Of a stretch of 7,869 nt of DNA, positions 1 to 5,382 are shown in pieces. The translations under genes and the position numbers were made by a program. The stretch's first letter is position 1. Each line of letters starts with the position of its first letter. The notes beneath the pieces were generated by a model. It saw only the letters and a program-made list of their open reading frames with translations. It made no database searches and was not told the origin of the DNA. The DNA comes from Pseudomonadota bacterium (lineage in GTDB: Bacteria > Desulfobacterota > Desulfarculia > Desulfarculales > JAHJDS01), in assembly GCA_018812395.1 (NCBI GenBank), contig JAHJDS010000400.1:1-7869 (forward strand), in the 5' to 3' direction.

Positions 1-1
1 C

Positions 2-418
2 TCCCAGGCCCTGGGCCTGGCCCAGGGGGCGCTCGATTACGCCGTGGCCTATGCCAAGGAGCGCAAACAGTTCGGTCGGCCCATCTTCTCCTTCCAGGGC
101 CTGAACTGGATGCTGGCCGACATGGCGGCCAAGACCGAGGCCGCCCGGCAACTGGTCTACAAGACCTGCGCCTTGTACGAGAGTTTTCCGAAAGACATGA
201 ACCGCCTGTCCACCGAGGCGGTCAGGCTGTCGGCCATGAGCAAGCTCATCGCCGCGGAAACGGCCATGTCCGTGACTACCGACGCGGTCCAGATCTTGGG
301 CGGGTACGGTTTTGTCAAGGAGTACCCGGTGGAGCGGATGATGCGCGACGCCAAGATAACCCAGATCTACGAGGGCACGAGCCAGATCCAGAAGGTGGTC
401 ATCGCCACGACGCTTTAA
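2..418 (+). CDS. Acyl-CoA dehydrogenase, C-terminal part (5' end outside window)
   Basis: This is the last 139 residues of a flavin-dependent acyl-CoA dehydrogenase, which oxidises an acyl-CoA to the 2-enoyl-CoA and passes electrons to electron-transfer flavoprotein. The frame is open from base 2, so the gene starts before the window. Seen directly: the RKQFG segment (nt 62-76) that contacts FAD in this family; the QILGGYGF...RMMRD stretch (nt 290-349), which fits the second family signature; and IYEGTSQIQ near the end, whose Glu (nt 371-373) aligns with the catalytic base of short-chain type enzymes. The protein ends at TAA in the usual place just after this motif. The C-terminal half alone does not fix chain-length specificity; short- or branched-chain substrates are an inference from the Glu position. 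No partner gene (ETF, thiolase, hydratase) is visible on this side. Confidence 0.95.
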   Translation, partial: SQALGLAQGALDYAVAYAKERKQFGRPIFSFQGLNWMLADMAAKTEAARQLVYKTCALYESFPKDMNRLSTEAVRLSAMSKLIAAETAMSVTTDAVQILGGYGFVKEYPVERMMRDAKITQIYEGTSQIQKVVIATTL

Positions 419-431
419 ATGCGAAGATGCA

Positions 432-467
432 GGGGGCCTGCCCGGCCCCCCGCACCCCCCGGGGTGC
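432..467 (+). terminator. Tandem GC hairpins after the acyl-CoA dehydrogenase gene
   Basis: Two adjacent stems lie 14 nt past the stop codon: GGGGGCC/GGCCCCC (432-438 with 444-450, 5-nt loop) and GCACCCC/GGGGTGC (452-458 with 461-467, 2-nt loop). Their position suggests transcript-end processing or attenuation for the upstream gene. No T-run follows either stem, so this is not a standard intrinsic terminator and the termination role is inferred. Confidence 0.3.
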
Positions 468-561
468 TGGCGCACACTTGTCAGGATGCGCGGCGAAGCG
501 CCGCACATCCCGGCAGGCCACTAAAGCCTGACCGAGGGTGGCCCAGACAGCTTGCCAGTCG

Positions 562-649
562 GGGAAAATAGGGACAGTCACCTATTTTTCACTCCGTCCA
601 TCCTACCGTAGGGCGCTTAAAAAAAATAGGTGACTGTCCCTATTTTCCC
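562..649. repeat. 28-bp perfect inverted repeat (REP/BIME-like pair)
   Basis: The left arm (562-589) and right arm (622-649) are exact reverse complements over 28 bp, with a 32-nt spacer. Each arm is also a hairpin by itself: stem AAAATAGG/CCTATTTT (565-572 with 581-588, and 623-630 with 639-646) around an 8-nt loop, GACAGTCA in the left arm and TGACTGTC in the right. The spacer has a further small palindrome, CCTAC-C-GTAGG (602-612). From memory, repeats with this core occur around REP-associated tyrosine (Y1, IS200-like) transposase genes in several phyla. No transposase is present here, so this would be a non-autonomous pair. The family assignment is inference; the inverted repeat is directly visible. 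Confidence 0.85.
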
Positions 650-684
650 ACATCCGACTGAATCAACACCGATGATTTGGGCAA

Positions 685-713
685 TAAAAATCAGGCCCCT
701 TCCGGGGCCTGAT
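685..713 (-). terminator. Rho-independent terminator of the lipoprotein gene
   Basis: On the minus strand a 10-bp perfect stem, ATCAGGCCCC/GGGGCCTGAT (713-704 with 699-690) with a 4-nt loop, runs straight into TTTTTATT. It lies about 45 nt after the TAA of the 758-1285 gene. The plus strand has no T-run after the same stem, so termination should work mainly for leftward transcription. Confidence 0.88.
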
Positions 714-757
714 CGGTTTATCTAGACAGGGTCTGGACGGCTAGGCACGATAAGGCG

Positions 758-1285
758 TTACGGCCTCCGCCAGCGGCGCCTGGTCGAACGGCCACCACCG
801 CCGCCACCGCCGCCTCTTGACCGGAAGCGCGTCCCGCCGCCAGGGTTGAACCGCGGACCCTGAGTGAATGACCGGTTGACCCGGGTGCGGCGGAACTGCC
901 CGCCACCCGGCGCACCGCCCTGGTTACGGAAAACCCGGCGGCGGCCCTGGTTGCGGTTGCCCCAAGCGGCTCCCCGGCCGTTGTTACGGTACATACGGCG
1001 CTGGCGGTAATTGCGGTACCAGCGCTGGTTGCGGCGGTGATTCCAATACACCCGCCGACGCTGGTAGCGTCGCCAGTAGTTGGGGCGAGCCGGTTGATAG
1101 GCGACCATCGGTTGATGATAAACCACCGGCGGCTGATACATATAGTAGTTGTTATAGGATGCCGGCTGCTGGTTGCTGAAGAAGGGGTTTTCACCGTACA
1201 TATCGGCCGGCACACATCCGGCCAGAATGAACACGGCAACGCCCAGAATCAGCCCCGCGCCGATGATTCTCTTTTTCTTGGCCAT
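758..1285 (-). CDS. Small lipoprotein, Arg/Tyr/Asn/Gly-rich, function unknown
   Basis: A 175-aa protein of unknown function. The chosen ATG (1285-1283) has GGGAGG 5 nt upstream and starts a textbook lipoprotein signal: basic MAKKKR, a hydrophobic core, and the lipobox LAG-C with Cys24 as the lipidated residue. Residue +2 is Val, so outer-membrane sorting is likely if Lol rules apply. By hand count the 152-residue mature part has 34 Arg, no Lys, one Asp and one Glu. Residues about 25-70 are Tyr/Pro/Gln/Asn-rich, the middle is a mesh of Arg, Tyr, Trp and Asn (RWYRNYRQRRMYRNN), and the tail is Gly-rich with eight consecutive Gly (nt 791-814) and an RRRWRRP end. It has no recognisable domain and looks largely disordered. 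It is a single-gene unit with its own terminator. It could be a surface polycation binding LPS, peptidoglycan or nucleic acid, but this is speculation. Confidence 0.82.
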   Translation of the reverse strand: MAKKKRIIGAGLILGVAVFILAGCVPADMYGENPFFSNQQPASYNNYYMYQPPVVYHQPMVAYQPARPNYWRRYQRRRVYWNHRRNQRWYRNYRQRRMYRNNGRGAAWGNRNQGRRRVFRNQGGAPGGGQFRRTRVNRSFTQGPRFNPGGGTRFRSRGGGGGGGGRSTRRRWRRP

Positions 1286-1729
1286 GACGTCCTCCCTGCT
1301 CGGGTTCATACTCGTCCAGTCACTGCAAAGTGCCCGCCCGATATTAAGGCACAATCCGTGCCGGTGTATAAGTTGCTGTTATAGGTGTCATTTTTTTTCG
1401 AGGGTTCCGGTAATCCGACCCTTGGTTCTGGATTTCAAAGGGTTCGGTCACCGAATCCCGGGAATCAGGGCTCAACGCCGGGGCCGGATGATCCACCGGC
1501 CTTGCCGTCGCTAATTCGGCCCCGGAAAAGGCGCCGCCACGCGAAGTTCGAGCCCGGCTGAGGGGCCAAAATAAATTGATCCATCCCGCCTTTTTTAAAA
1601 GCTTTTCCCCATCATCTGTGATAGCCTTAATCACCGGAATCACGACGAGGACAATCTGCGCTCCCGCCAGACCGGGGCGGCCCGATTCGCCGGCCTCGAC
1701 CGGGAGTATACGGACGAAAGAAGGACAAA
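1286..1729. other. Divergent intergenic region
   Basis: 444 bases between the divergently transcribed lipoprotein gene and the 1730-2158 gene, so promoters for both should lie here. I see the leftward promoter candidate at 1365-1391, a small imperfect palindrome TTCGG-TCA-CCGAA (1443-1455), and an AT-rich patch at 1567-1606 that includes the palindrome AAAAGCTTTT (1597-1606). The patch may contain the rightward promoter, but I find no good -35/-10 pair there. The ORFs crossing this region have no start signals or recognisable protein character. No tRNA or riboswitch fold was recognised. Confidence 0.6.
1365..1391 (-). promoter_or_regulatory. Candidate promoter for the lipoprotein gene
   Basis: Reading leftward there is ATGACA (1391-1386, 5 of 6 matches to the -35 consensus), a 15-bp spacer, then TATACA (1370-1365, 4 of 6 matches to -10). 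A run of eight A (1398-1391 on this strand) lies at and above the -35, as an UP element would. The spacer is shorter than the optimal 17, so this is only a candidate. It would give a leader of about 75 nt. Confidence 0.3.
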
Positions 1730-2158
1730 ATGGCGAAGCACTATCATCCCAATGTCCGCGAGGAGAACGTCATCTCCCGGCTGGACACGGGGAAAGAACA
1801 GCAGCGAATCAGGGCCCTGAACGTCCTGAGGGACTGCGAGGACGAATTGGCCAACCAGGTGGCGATGAAGCTCATCGAGACCGGTCTGGTCGAGACCAAC
1901 AACAAACGGGAGTTGGAGCGGCAACTGACCGCCACGCTCAATCAACTGGTCTACGCCGACGACTTCGACATCCAGTATCAGATCTCGCCGTTTAGAACGG
2001 TGGTGCCCCGACCGAACTTCATCTCGCTTTACCTGACCGCGTTCATCGTCGAAAAACTGATCAACCACAAGTCCATCATCGACATCTTCGGCACCGACGA
2101 GGACATCTATAACGCGGTCAACACCTTGGTCCTGAAGTTCGTGTACGACCGTATCTGA
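1730..2158 (+). CDS. Conserved-looking hypothetical protein, 142 aa
   Basis: I do not recognise the family. The ATG is preceded by AAAGAAGGA with 5-nt spacing, a good Shine-Dalgarno, and the gene ends at TGA. The product is soluble, with no signal peptide or membrane segment. The sequence reads as mostly helical: a charged N-terminal half (about residues 10-75, with ERQLTATLNQLVY at its end), a short PFRTVVPRPN link near residue 90, then a hydrophobic C-terminal half (ISLYLTAFIVEKLINHKSIIDIFGTDEDIY...). It has a single Cys and no metal-binding or catalytic motif. The varied, non-repetitive composition and clear RBS argue for a real gene. It is followed after 72 nt by a chalcone-isomerase-like gene with its own RBS; co-transcription is possible but not shown. 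Confidence 0.8.
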   Translation: MAKHYHPNVREENVISRLDTGKEQQRIRALNVLRDCEDELANQVAMKLIETGLVETNNKRELERQLTATLNQLVYADDFDIQYQISPFRTVVPRPNFISLYLTAFIVEKLINHKSIIDIFGTDEDIYNAVNTLVLKFVYDRI

Positions 2159-2230
2159 TCCTGGGCCTAGCCGGACCGGCCGCGGCCCCATCATCCCGAA
2201 GCTGAGGCACCCCATCGGAGAGGGAGGGGT

Positions 2231-2920
2231 ATGCTCGCCGCCAACAAAGGGAACGCCAAGGGTTGGCCCCGAAATTTCGCCACGATCCGGCTGGCCCTGG
2301 TCCTGACGGCCGCCGTCAGCCTGATCCCCTCCCCTTCGCCCGCCGCCCCGGCCAAACCGGCCAAGCCGGCCAAAAAGGCCGCGCCGGTTAAGCCAATCAA
2401 AAAGGCCAGAAAAATCAAGCCGGCCAAAAAGTACCGACACTTTCCTGACAAGATCAGGGTGGCCGGCAAGAAGCTCACCCTGGCCGGCGCGGGCGAGCGG
2501 AAGAGATTCTTCAACACCGTCTACGTGGCCGGCCTGTACCTGGAGCGGCCGACTAAAAACGACCACAAGGCCGTCGCCTCCGAGCAAGTCAAGCAGATCC
2601 GCATCCGAGCGAAAAACCTGACCCGGCGCAAACTGATTGACGCCTTGAACCGCGGGCTTCACAACAACAACACCGCCGCCACGCTCAAGGCGGTGGGTCC
2701 CCGGATCGAGAAGTTCATCCGCCTTTTAAAAACCACCAAGCCCAAACCGGGCGACCGGCTGGTGTTGACCTACGTCCCCAAAAAAGGGACGGCGGTCACC
2801 TTTCGGGCCAAGAAGTTGGGCCTCATCAAGGGCCGGGATTTCATGCGGGCCCTGTTCGCCGTGTGGTTGGGCGAAAACCCCGCCAGCGCCAGCCTCAAGC
2901 ACAAGATGCTCGGCCAATAA
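2231..2920 (+). CDS. Exported chalcone-isomerase-like protein
   Basis: A 229-aa member of the bacterial chalcone-isomerase-like group. These share the fold of plant chalcone isomerase and are usually periplasmic; their substrate is generally unknown and flavonoid chemistry should not be assumed. Domain evidence: LTLAGAGERKRFFNTVYVAGLYL (residues 82-104, shown in part by GAGERKRFF and YVAGLYL), then a helical ALNRGLHNNN region, GDRLVLTYVPKKGTAV, and the C-terminal IKGRDFMRALFAVWLGENPAS, all in family order. The N-terminus carries a signal peptide with a long polar lead (core about residues 17-32, likely cut near Ala38/Ala39). Residues about 40-67 form a Lys/Pro/Ala linker (AKPAKPAKK). GGAGAG eight nt upstream of the ATG, plus GGGAGGGG nearer to it, supports the start. 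The linker is unusual in charge and may bind the envelope; that is inference. Confidence 0.88.
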   Translation: MLAANKGNAKGWPRNFATIRLALVLTAAVSLIPSPSPAAPAKPAKPAKKAAPVKPIKKARKIKPAKKYRHFPDKIRVAGKKLTLAGAGERKRFFNTVYVAGLYLERPTKNDHKAVASEQVKQIRIRAKNLTRRKLIDALNRGLHNNNTAATLKAVGPRIEKFIRLLKTTKPKPGDRLVLTYVPKKGTAVTFRAKKLGLIKGRDFMRALFAVWLGENPASASLKHKMLGQ

Positions 2921-3020
2921 TCAGGCCGACGGGGGCCGTCCGGAGACGACGCCGGCCCGAGAGAGCGACTCGCCACCCGGTCCGGGGTGAGTGGTCATTT
3001 GATCTCGGCGGGGAAATAGT

Positions 3021-3048
3021 TTGCTCGGAGGTGGTTATTATTTATAAT
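3021..3048 (+). promoter_or_regulatory. Promoter with perfect TATAAT abutting the MinD-like gene
   Basis: A perfect -10 hexamer TATAAT lies at 3043-3048 in a short AT island within GC-rich DNA. The best -35 is TTGCTC (3021-3026, 3 of 6) with a 16-bp spacer. Initiation seven bases past the -10 would fall at about 3055, the A of the ATG, so the transcript may be leaderless or carry only a few leader bases. A strong GGAGGTG (3027-3033) lies between the -35 and -10 and is 21 nt from the ATG, too far for normal use as a Shine-Dalgarno. Confidence 0.5.
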
Positions 3049-3054
3049 TAGTTG

Positions 3055-3990
3055 ATGCCCGCTGAAGAACGATCCCGACTGTTTGCCGTGGCCGGCCCCC
3101 CGGGCGGGGTGGGCAAGTCGGTGCTGGCGGCCAACCTGGCCGCTGTCCTGACCCGGCTGGGGGCGGTGGTGACCCTGGCGGACCTGGATCAAGGCGGGGC
3201 GGGTCTGATTTTGGGCCTCCCGGAGCCGGAGTTGGGCGTCTTTCATTTTCTGTATGAAAAGATGCCCCTGCACGAGGCGGTCATGGACACCGATGTCCCG
3301 GGACTCCGGTTTCTCGGCGGCGGGGGCGACGTCTTGGGCGCGGCCGATCTGAACCGAGGTCAGAAAAGTCGCCTGATGGATCACCTCAAAAATCTGCGGG
3401 GCGACGCGGTCGTGGTCGACCTGGGTTCCGGCGGGGCGTACCACAATCTGGACCTCCTGGCCATGGCCGACGAGGCGTTGCTGGTGACCACCCCCGAGGT
3501 CACCGCCCAGATGAAGGCCTACGGCTTTTTGAAGATGTGTTCGTACCGAGTGATCATCGCCGCCCTCAAACGGGCCGGCCACGAACGAGCGGCCGAACTG
3601 GCCGAGGAGGCCCGCCTCCCGGAGAACGCCCGCGGCCTGGACACGACCCTGAAACTGATCGAGGTCCTTGACGCCGAGGCCGAGCCCGGCTCGGCGGCCG
3701 CGGTCCGGGAAACGGCCGCCCGGTTCGCCCCCCGGGTGGTGGTCAACCTGCTCGACGACCCGGCCGAGAGGAAGGTCTTTGACGCGCTGGCCGAACTGGC
3801 CCACCGAAACCTGGCCCTGACCCTGACCCTGTTGGGGGTGCTGCCCCGGGACCCGCTGGTCAAACACGCCGCCCTCCGGGGGCGCCCCCATGTCCTGGAT
3901 CGCCCCGGGGCGCCGTGGTCACTGTGTATCTTGGACCTGGCCCGCCGGCTGTGGGCTGAGGAGCGCCGGGAGGCCCGGGCCGGGGGCTGA
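3055..3990 (+). CDS. MinD/ParA-family P-loop ATPase with altered Walker A
   Basis: A 311-aa P-loop NTPase of the MinD/ParA/Mrp type. Such proteins dimerise on ATP and act in placement of cell structures, flagella or plasmids, or in cofactor assembly. Motifs: Walker A GPPGGVGKS (residues 14-22, catalytic Lys21), Walker A' DLD (43-45), and Walker B VVVDLGSG (119-126, Asp122). GGGDVLGAADLNRGQK, LLAMADEALLVTTPEVTAQMKAYGFLK and a long C-terminal region match the larger deltaproteobacterial MinD-like subfamily, as I recall it. The family's signature Lys at the second Walker A position (KGGxGK) is Pro16 here, which is unusual. A TAG (3049-3051) directly precedes TTG (3052) and ATG (3055); I chose the ATG because the TATAAT placement suggests a leaderless transcript. 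No MinC, MinE or flagellar gene is nearby, so the cargo is unknown. It heads the six-gene run. Confidence 0.88.
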   Translation: MPAEERSRLFAVAGPPGGVGKSVLAANLAAVLTRLGAVVTLADLDQGGAGLILGLPEPELGVFHFLYEKMPLHEAVMDTDVPGLRFLGGGGDVLGAADLNRGQKSRLMDHLKNLRGDAVVVDLGSGGAYHNLDLLAMADEALLVTTPEVTAQMKAYGFLKMCSYRVIIAALKRAGHERAAELAEEARLPENARGLDTTLKLIEVLDAEAEPGSAAAVRETAARFAPRVVVNLLDDPAERKVFDALAELAHRNLALTLTLLGVLPRDPLVKHAALRGRPHVLDRPGAPWSLCILDLARRLWAEERREARAGG

Positions 3991-4022
3991 GTCGGCGCCG
4001 GCCGAAAGAACGGAACGAAATC

Positions 4023-4475
4023 ATGGAAATCATCTCCGTCAACGTCAGCGAAGAAAAAGGCGTCCGGAAGACGCCGGTCGAAACCGTCGACCTCGAGGTC
4101 GGCGTCGGCGTCCGAGGCGACGCCCACCGCGGCGCCTGGCATCGCCAGGTGTCCCTTCTGGCCGAGGAATCCATCGCCAAGATGATCGCCCAGGGCCTGG
4201 AGGTCGGGCCGGGCGATTTTGCCGAGAACCTGACCACCCGGGGCCTCGAACTGCACACCCTGCCCCTGGGCACGCGACTGCGGGCCGGGGAGGGGGTGGT
4301 CCTCGAAGTGACTCAGATCGGCAAGAAATGCCACGCCGGCTGCGCCATCAAGCAGCTGAGCGGCGAGTGCATCATGCCCCTCGAGGGGATTTTCGCCAAG
4401 GTCTTCTCGGGCGGCCGGGTTCGGCCCGGTGATCCCCTGAGGGTCGTGCCCGCCACCGAGGCGGCGGCAGGCTGA
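4023..4475 (+). CDS. MOSC-domain protein
   Basis: A 150-aa single MOSC domain. MOSC domains occur at the C-terminus of molybdenum cofactor sulfurases and in YiiM/YuaD-type proteins, and are thought to carry sulfur or act on N-hydroxylated substrates through a conserved Cys. Seen here: VGVRGDAHRGAWHRQVSLLAEESI (residues 28-51, the first half being the conserved GDAH region), PGDFAENLTTRGLEL (63-77), and IGKKCHAGCAIKQLSGECIMPLEGIFAKV (99-127), which contains Cys103, Cys107 and Cys116. GKxCH with the later C-IMP-EGIFA block is characteristic of the stand-alone type linked to molybdopterin or tungstopterin systems. The RBS is weak (GGAACG). The start lies 32 nt after the ATPase stop. A role in Mo/W cofactor handling is inferred from the family, as no moa or moe gene is in the window. 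Confidence 0.9.
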   Translation: MEIISVNVSEEKGVRKTPVETVDLEVGVGVRGDAHRGAWHRQVSLLAEESIAKMIAQGLEVGPGDFAENLTTRGLELHTLPLGTRLRAGEGVVLEVTQIGKKCHAGCAIKQLSGECIMPLEGIFAKVFSGGRVRPGDPLRVVPATEAAAG

Positions 4476-4478
4476 GAC

Positions 4479-4907
4479 ATGGGTCGGGTCGTGACCATCG
4501 ACGCGCGTTCGTGCGCCTACTACGTCCGGGGCCGGTGCCGCCGGCCGACTTCGGGCGAGGCCCTCGAGGCGTGGCGCTGCGTCCTGCTCCAGGAGCGGCG
4601 TCGGCTGAGCCGAATGACCTTGAGCGACCTGGCTCGCCTGGATCGCTTTCAAGTGGGCGGGCCGAGCCGGGCCCTGGAAAAGGCCCGCCAGCGCATCATC
4701 GAGAAGACCTTCGTCCAGATGAGGCGGGTCGTCTGTCCGGACCGGGTGGCGCCCCAGGGGCCGGCCCAGGTGTGCGGCCGACAGGACGCCATCAATTGCC
4801 TGCTGCTCATGCCCCGTTGCCAGGGGCGTTTCGAGCACTATTTCACCGGCGGGGGGGCGCTGGCGCTGGTCCGCCGCGAGGCGCCGAACCAGGGGACGAG
4901 GGACTAG
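4479..4907 (+). CDS. Cys-rich hypothetical protein, 142 aa
   Basis: I cannot name the family, though the layout recalls small Cys-rich hypothetical proteins of sulfate-reducing deltaproteobacteria. Seven Cys are spaced at residues 12, 20, 34, 86, 99, 107 and 114: SCAYYVRGRC and AWRC near the start, then VC-P, VC, NC and PRCQGR in the second half. A basic helical middle (about 38-83, rich in Arg and Leu) separates the two Cys groups. Such spacing suggests binding of Zn or an Fe-S cluster; the ligands are inferred. There is no signal peptide. The ATG is 3 nt after the MOSC stop, so translation is probably coupled. The gene ends at TAG, and the next codon is the GTG that starts the Nudix gene in the same frame, so read-through would yield a 298-residue fusion. 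Confidence 0.75.
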   Translation: MGRVVTIDARSCAYYVRGRCRRPTSGEALEAWRCVLLQERRRLSRMTLSDLARLDRFQVGGPSRALEKARQRIIEKTFVQMRRVVCPDRVAPQGPAQVCGRQDAINCLLLMPRCQGRFEHYFTGGGALALVRREAPNQGTRD

Positions 4908-5375
4908 GTGAGCCACGTGCGATGCCCGGGCTGCGGGGCCAAGATCAAGGCCTACCACAACCCGATTCCCACGGTGGACGTGATCATCGAGATGGCGGAT
5001 CAGGACGACCGACCGCGGATCGTACTCGTCGAGCGGCTCAATCCCCCGCCCGGCTGGGCCCTGCCCGGCGGGTTCGTGGACTACGGCGAATCCCTGGAGC
5101 GGGCGGCCGTCCGGGAGGCGGCCGAGGAGACCGGGCTCGAGGCGGAACTGGTCCACCAGTTGCACACCTATTCCGATCCGGAGCGCGACCCGCGCCACCA
5201 CACCGTCACCACCGTCTACGTCGCCCGAGGCCAAGGACGCCCCCACGCCGGGGACGACGCCGCCCGGGTCCGACTCTTCGACCCGGCCGACCTGCCCGAC
5301 CAGGTGGCCTTTGACCACCGCCGAATCATCCAGGATTATCTAGCCTGGCGCCAGGGGGAAGGCGATGACCGATGA
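4908..5375 (+). CDS. Nudix hydrolase with N-terminal CPxCG knuckle
   Basis: A 155-aa Nudix hydrolase, which cleaves nucleoside diphosphates linked to another group using divalent metal. The Nudix box is complete and exact at residues 55-77: G-FVDYG-E-SLERAAV-RE-A-A-EE-T-GL. The DPRHHTVTTVYVA block after the box resembles ADP-ribose or sugar-nucleotide members; specificity is not proven by this. The N-terminus has one zinc-knuckle half (CPGCG, Cys6 and Cys9) with no second pair in the protein, followed by the family-typical NPIPTVDVIIE. The start is GTG, directly after the TAG of the previous gene, with GAGGGA 4 nt and AGGGGA 11 nt upstream. The end overlaps the possible ATG of the AMMECR1 gene. 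It belongs to the six-gene run, perhaps as a housecleaning enzyme. Confidence 0.92.
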   Translation: MSHVRCPGCGAKIKAYHNPIPTVDVIIEMADQDDRPRIVLVERLNPPPGWALPGGFVDYGESLERAAVREAAEETGLEAELVHQLHTYSDPERDPRHHTVTTVYVARGQGRPHAGDDAARVRLFDPADLPDQVAFDHRRIIQDYLAWRQGEGDDR

Positions 5376-5379
5376 ATAG
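5353..5379 (+). promoter_or_regulatory. Strong RBS and ATG leading to an in-frame TAG
   Basis: AGGGGGA (5353-5359) sits 5 nt before ATG (5365-5367), the best initiation site near the AMMECR1 gene. That ATG is in the AMMECR1 frame but reads ATG-ACC-GAT-GAA-TAG, then ACC and the TTG at 5383. The Nudix stop (TGA, 5373-5375) lies within this short stretch, giving an overlap typical of coupled genes. Ribosomes should load here, so this site bears directly on where AMMECR1 translation begins. Confidence 0.6.
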
Positions 5380-5382
5380 ACC

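Larger units (their letters stand above)
419..757. other. Intergenic region with stacked palindromes
   Basis: 339 bases between the end of the acyl-CoA dehydrogenase gene and the end of the convergent lipoprotein gene. I see no credible ORF. From left to right it holds two GC-rich hairpins (432-467), a short GCGGCG/CGCCGC hairpin near 489-504, a long perfect inverted repeat (562-649), and a rho-independent terminator for the minus-strand gene (about 685-713). Each is listed separately where it can be supported. Confidence 0.8.

Noticed and set aside
718..1239. Alternative frame inside the lipoprotein gene
   Set aside because: It is rich in Ala, Thr and Ser with no RBS, and it runs through the terminator region. 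The other frame has an RBS, a lipobox and a terminator in the right places.
1540..1562. GTTCGAGCCC, resembling a tRNA T-arm
   Set aside because: The flanking bases do not form the 5-bp T-stem, and no acceptor or anticodon arm can be drawn.
1344..1643. 99-aa minus-strand frame upstream of the lipoprotein gene
   Set aside because: It has no RBS and no recognisable protein character, and it overlaps the candidate promoter of the next gene.
1640..2662. 340-aa open frame on the minus strand opposite the 142-aa and chalcone-isomerase-like genes
   Set aside because: It is opposite two genes with good RBSs and, in one case, clear domain motifs. Its product is low-complexity.
3519..5318. 599-aa open frame on the minus strand across the ATPase, MOSC, Cys-rich and Nudix genes
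   Set aside because: It is antisense to four well-supported genes. Its product is low-complexity Gly/Arg/Pro/Ala/His sequence without motifs. Long antisense frames of this sort are expected from third-position GC bias.
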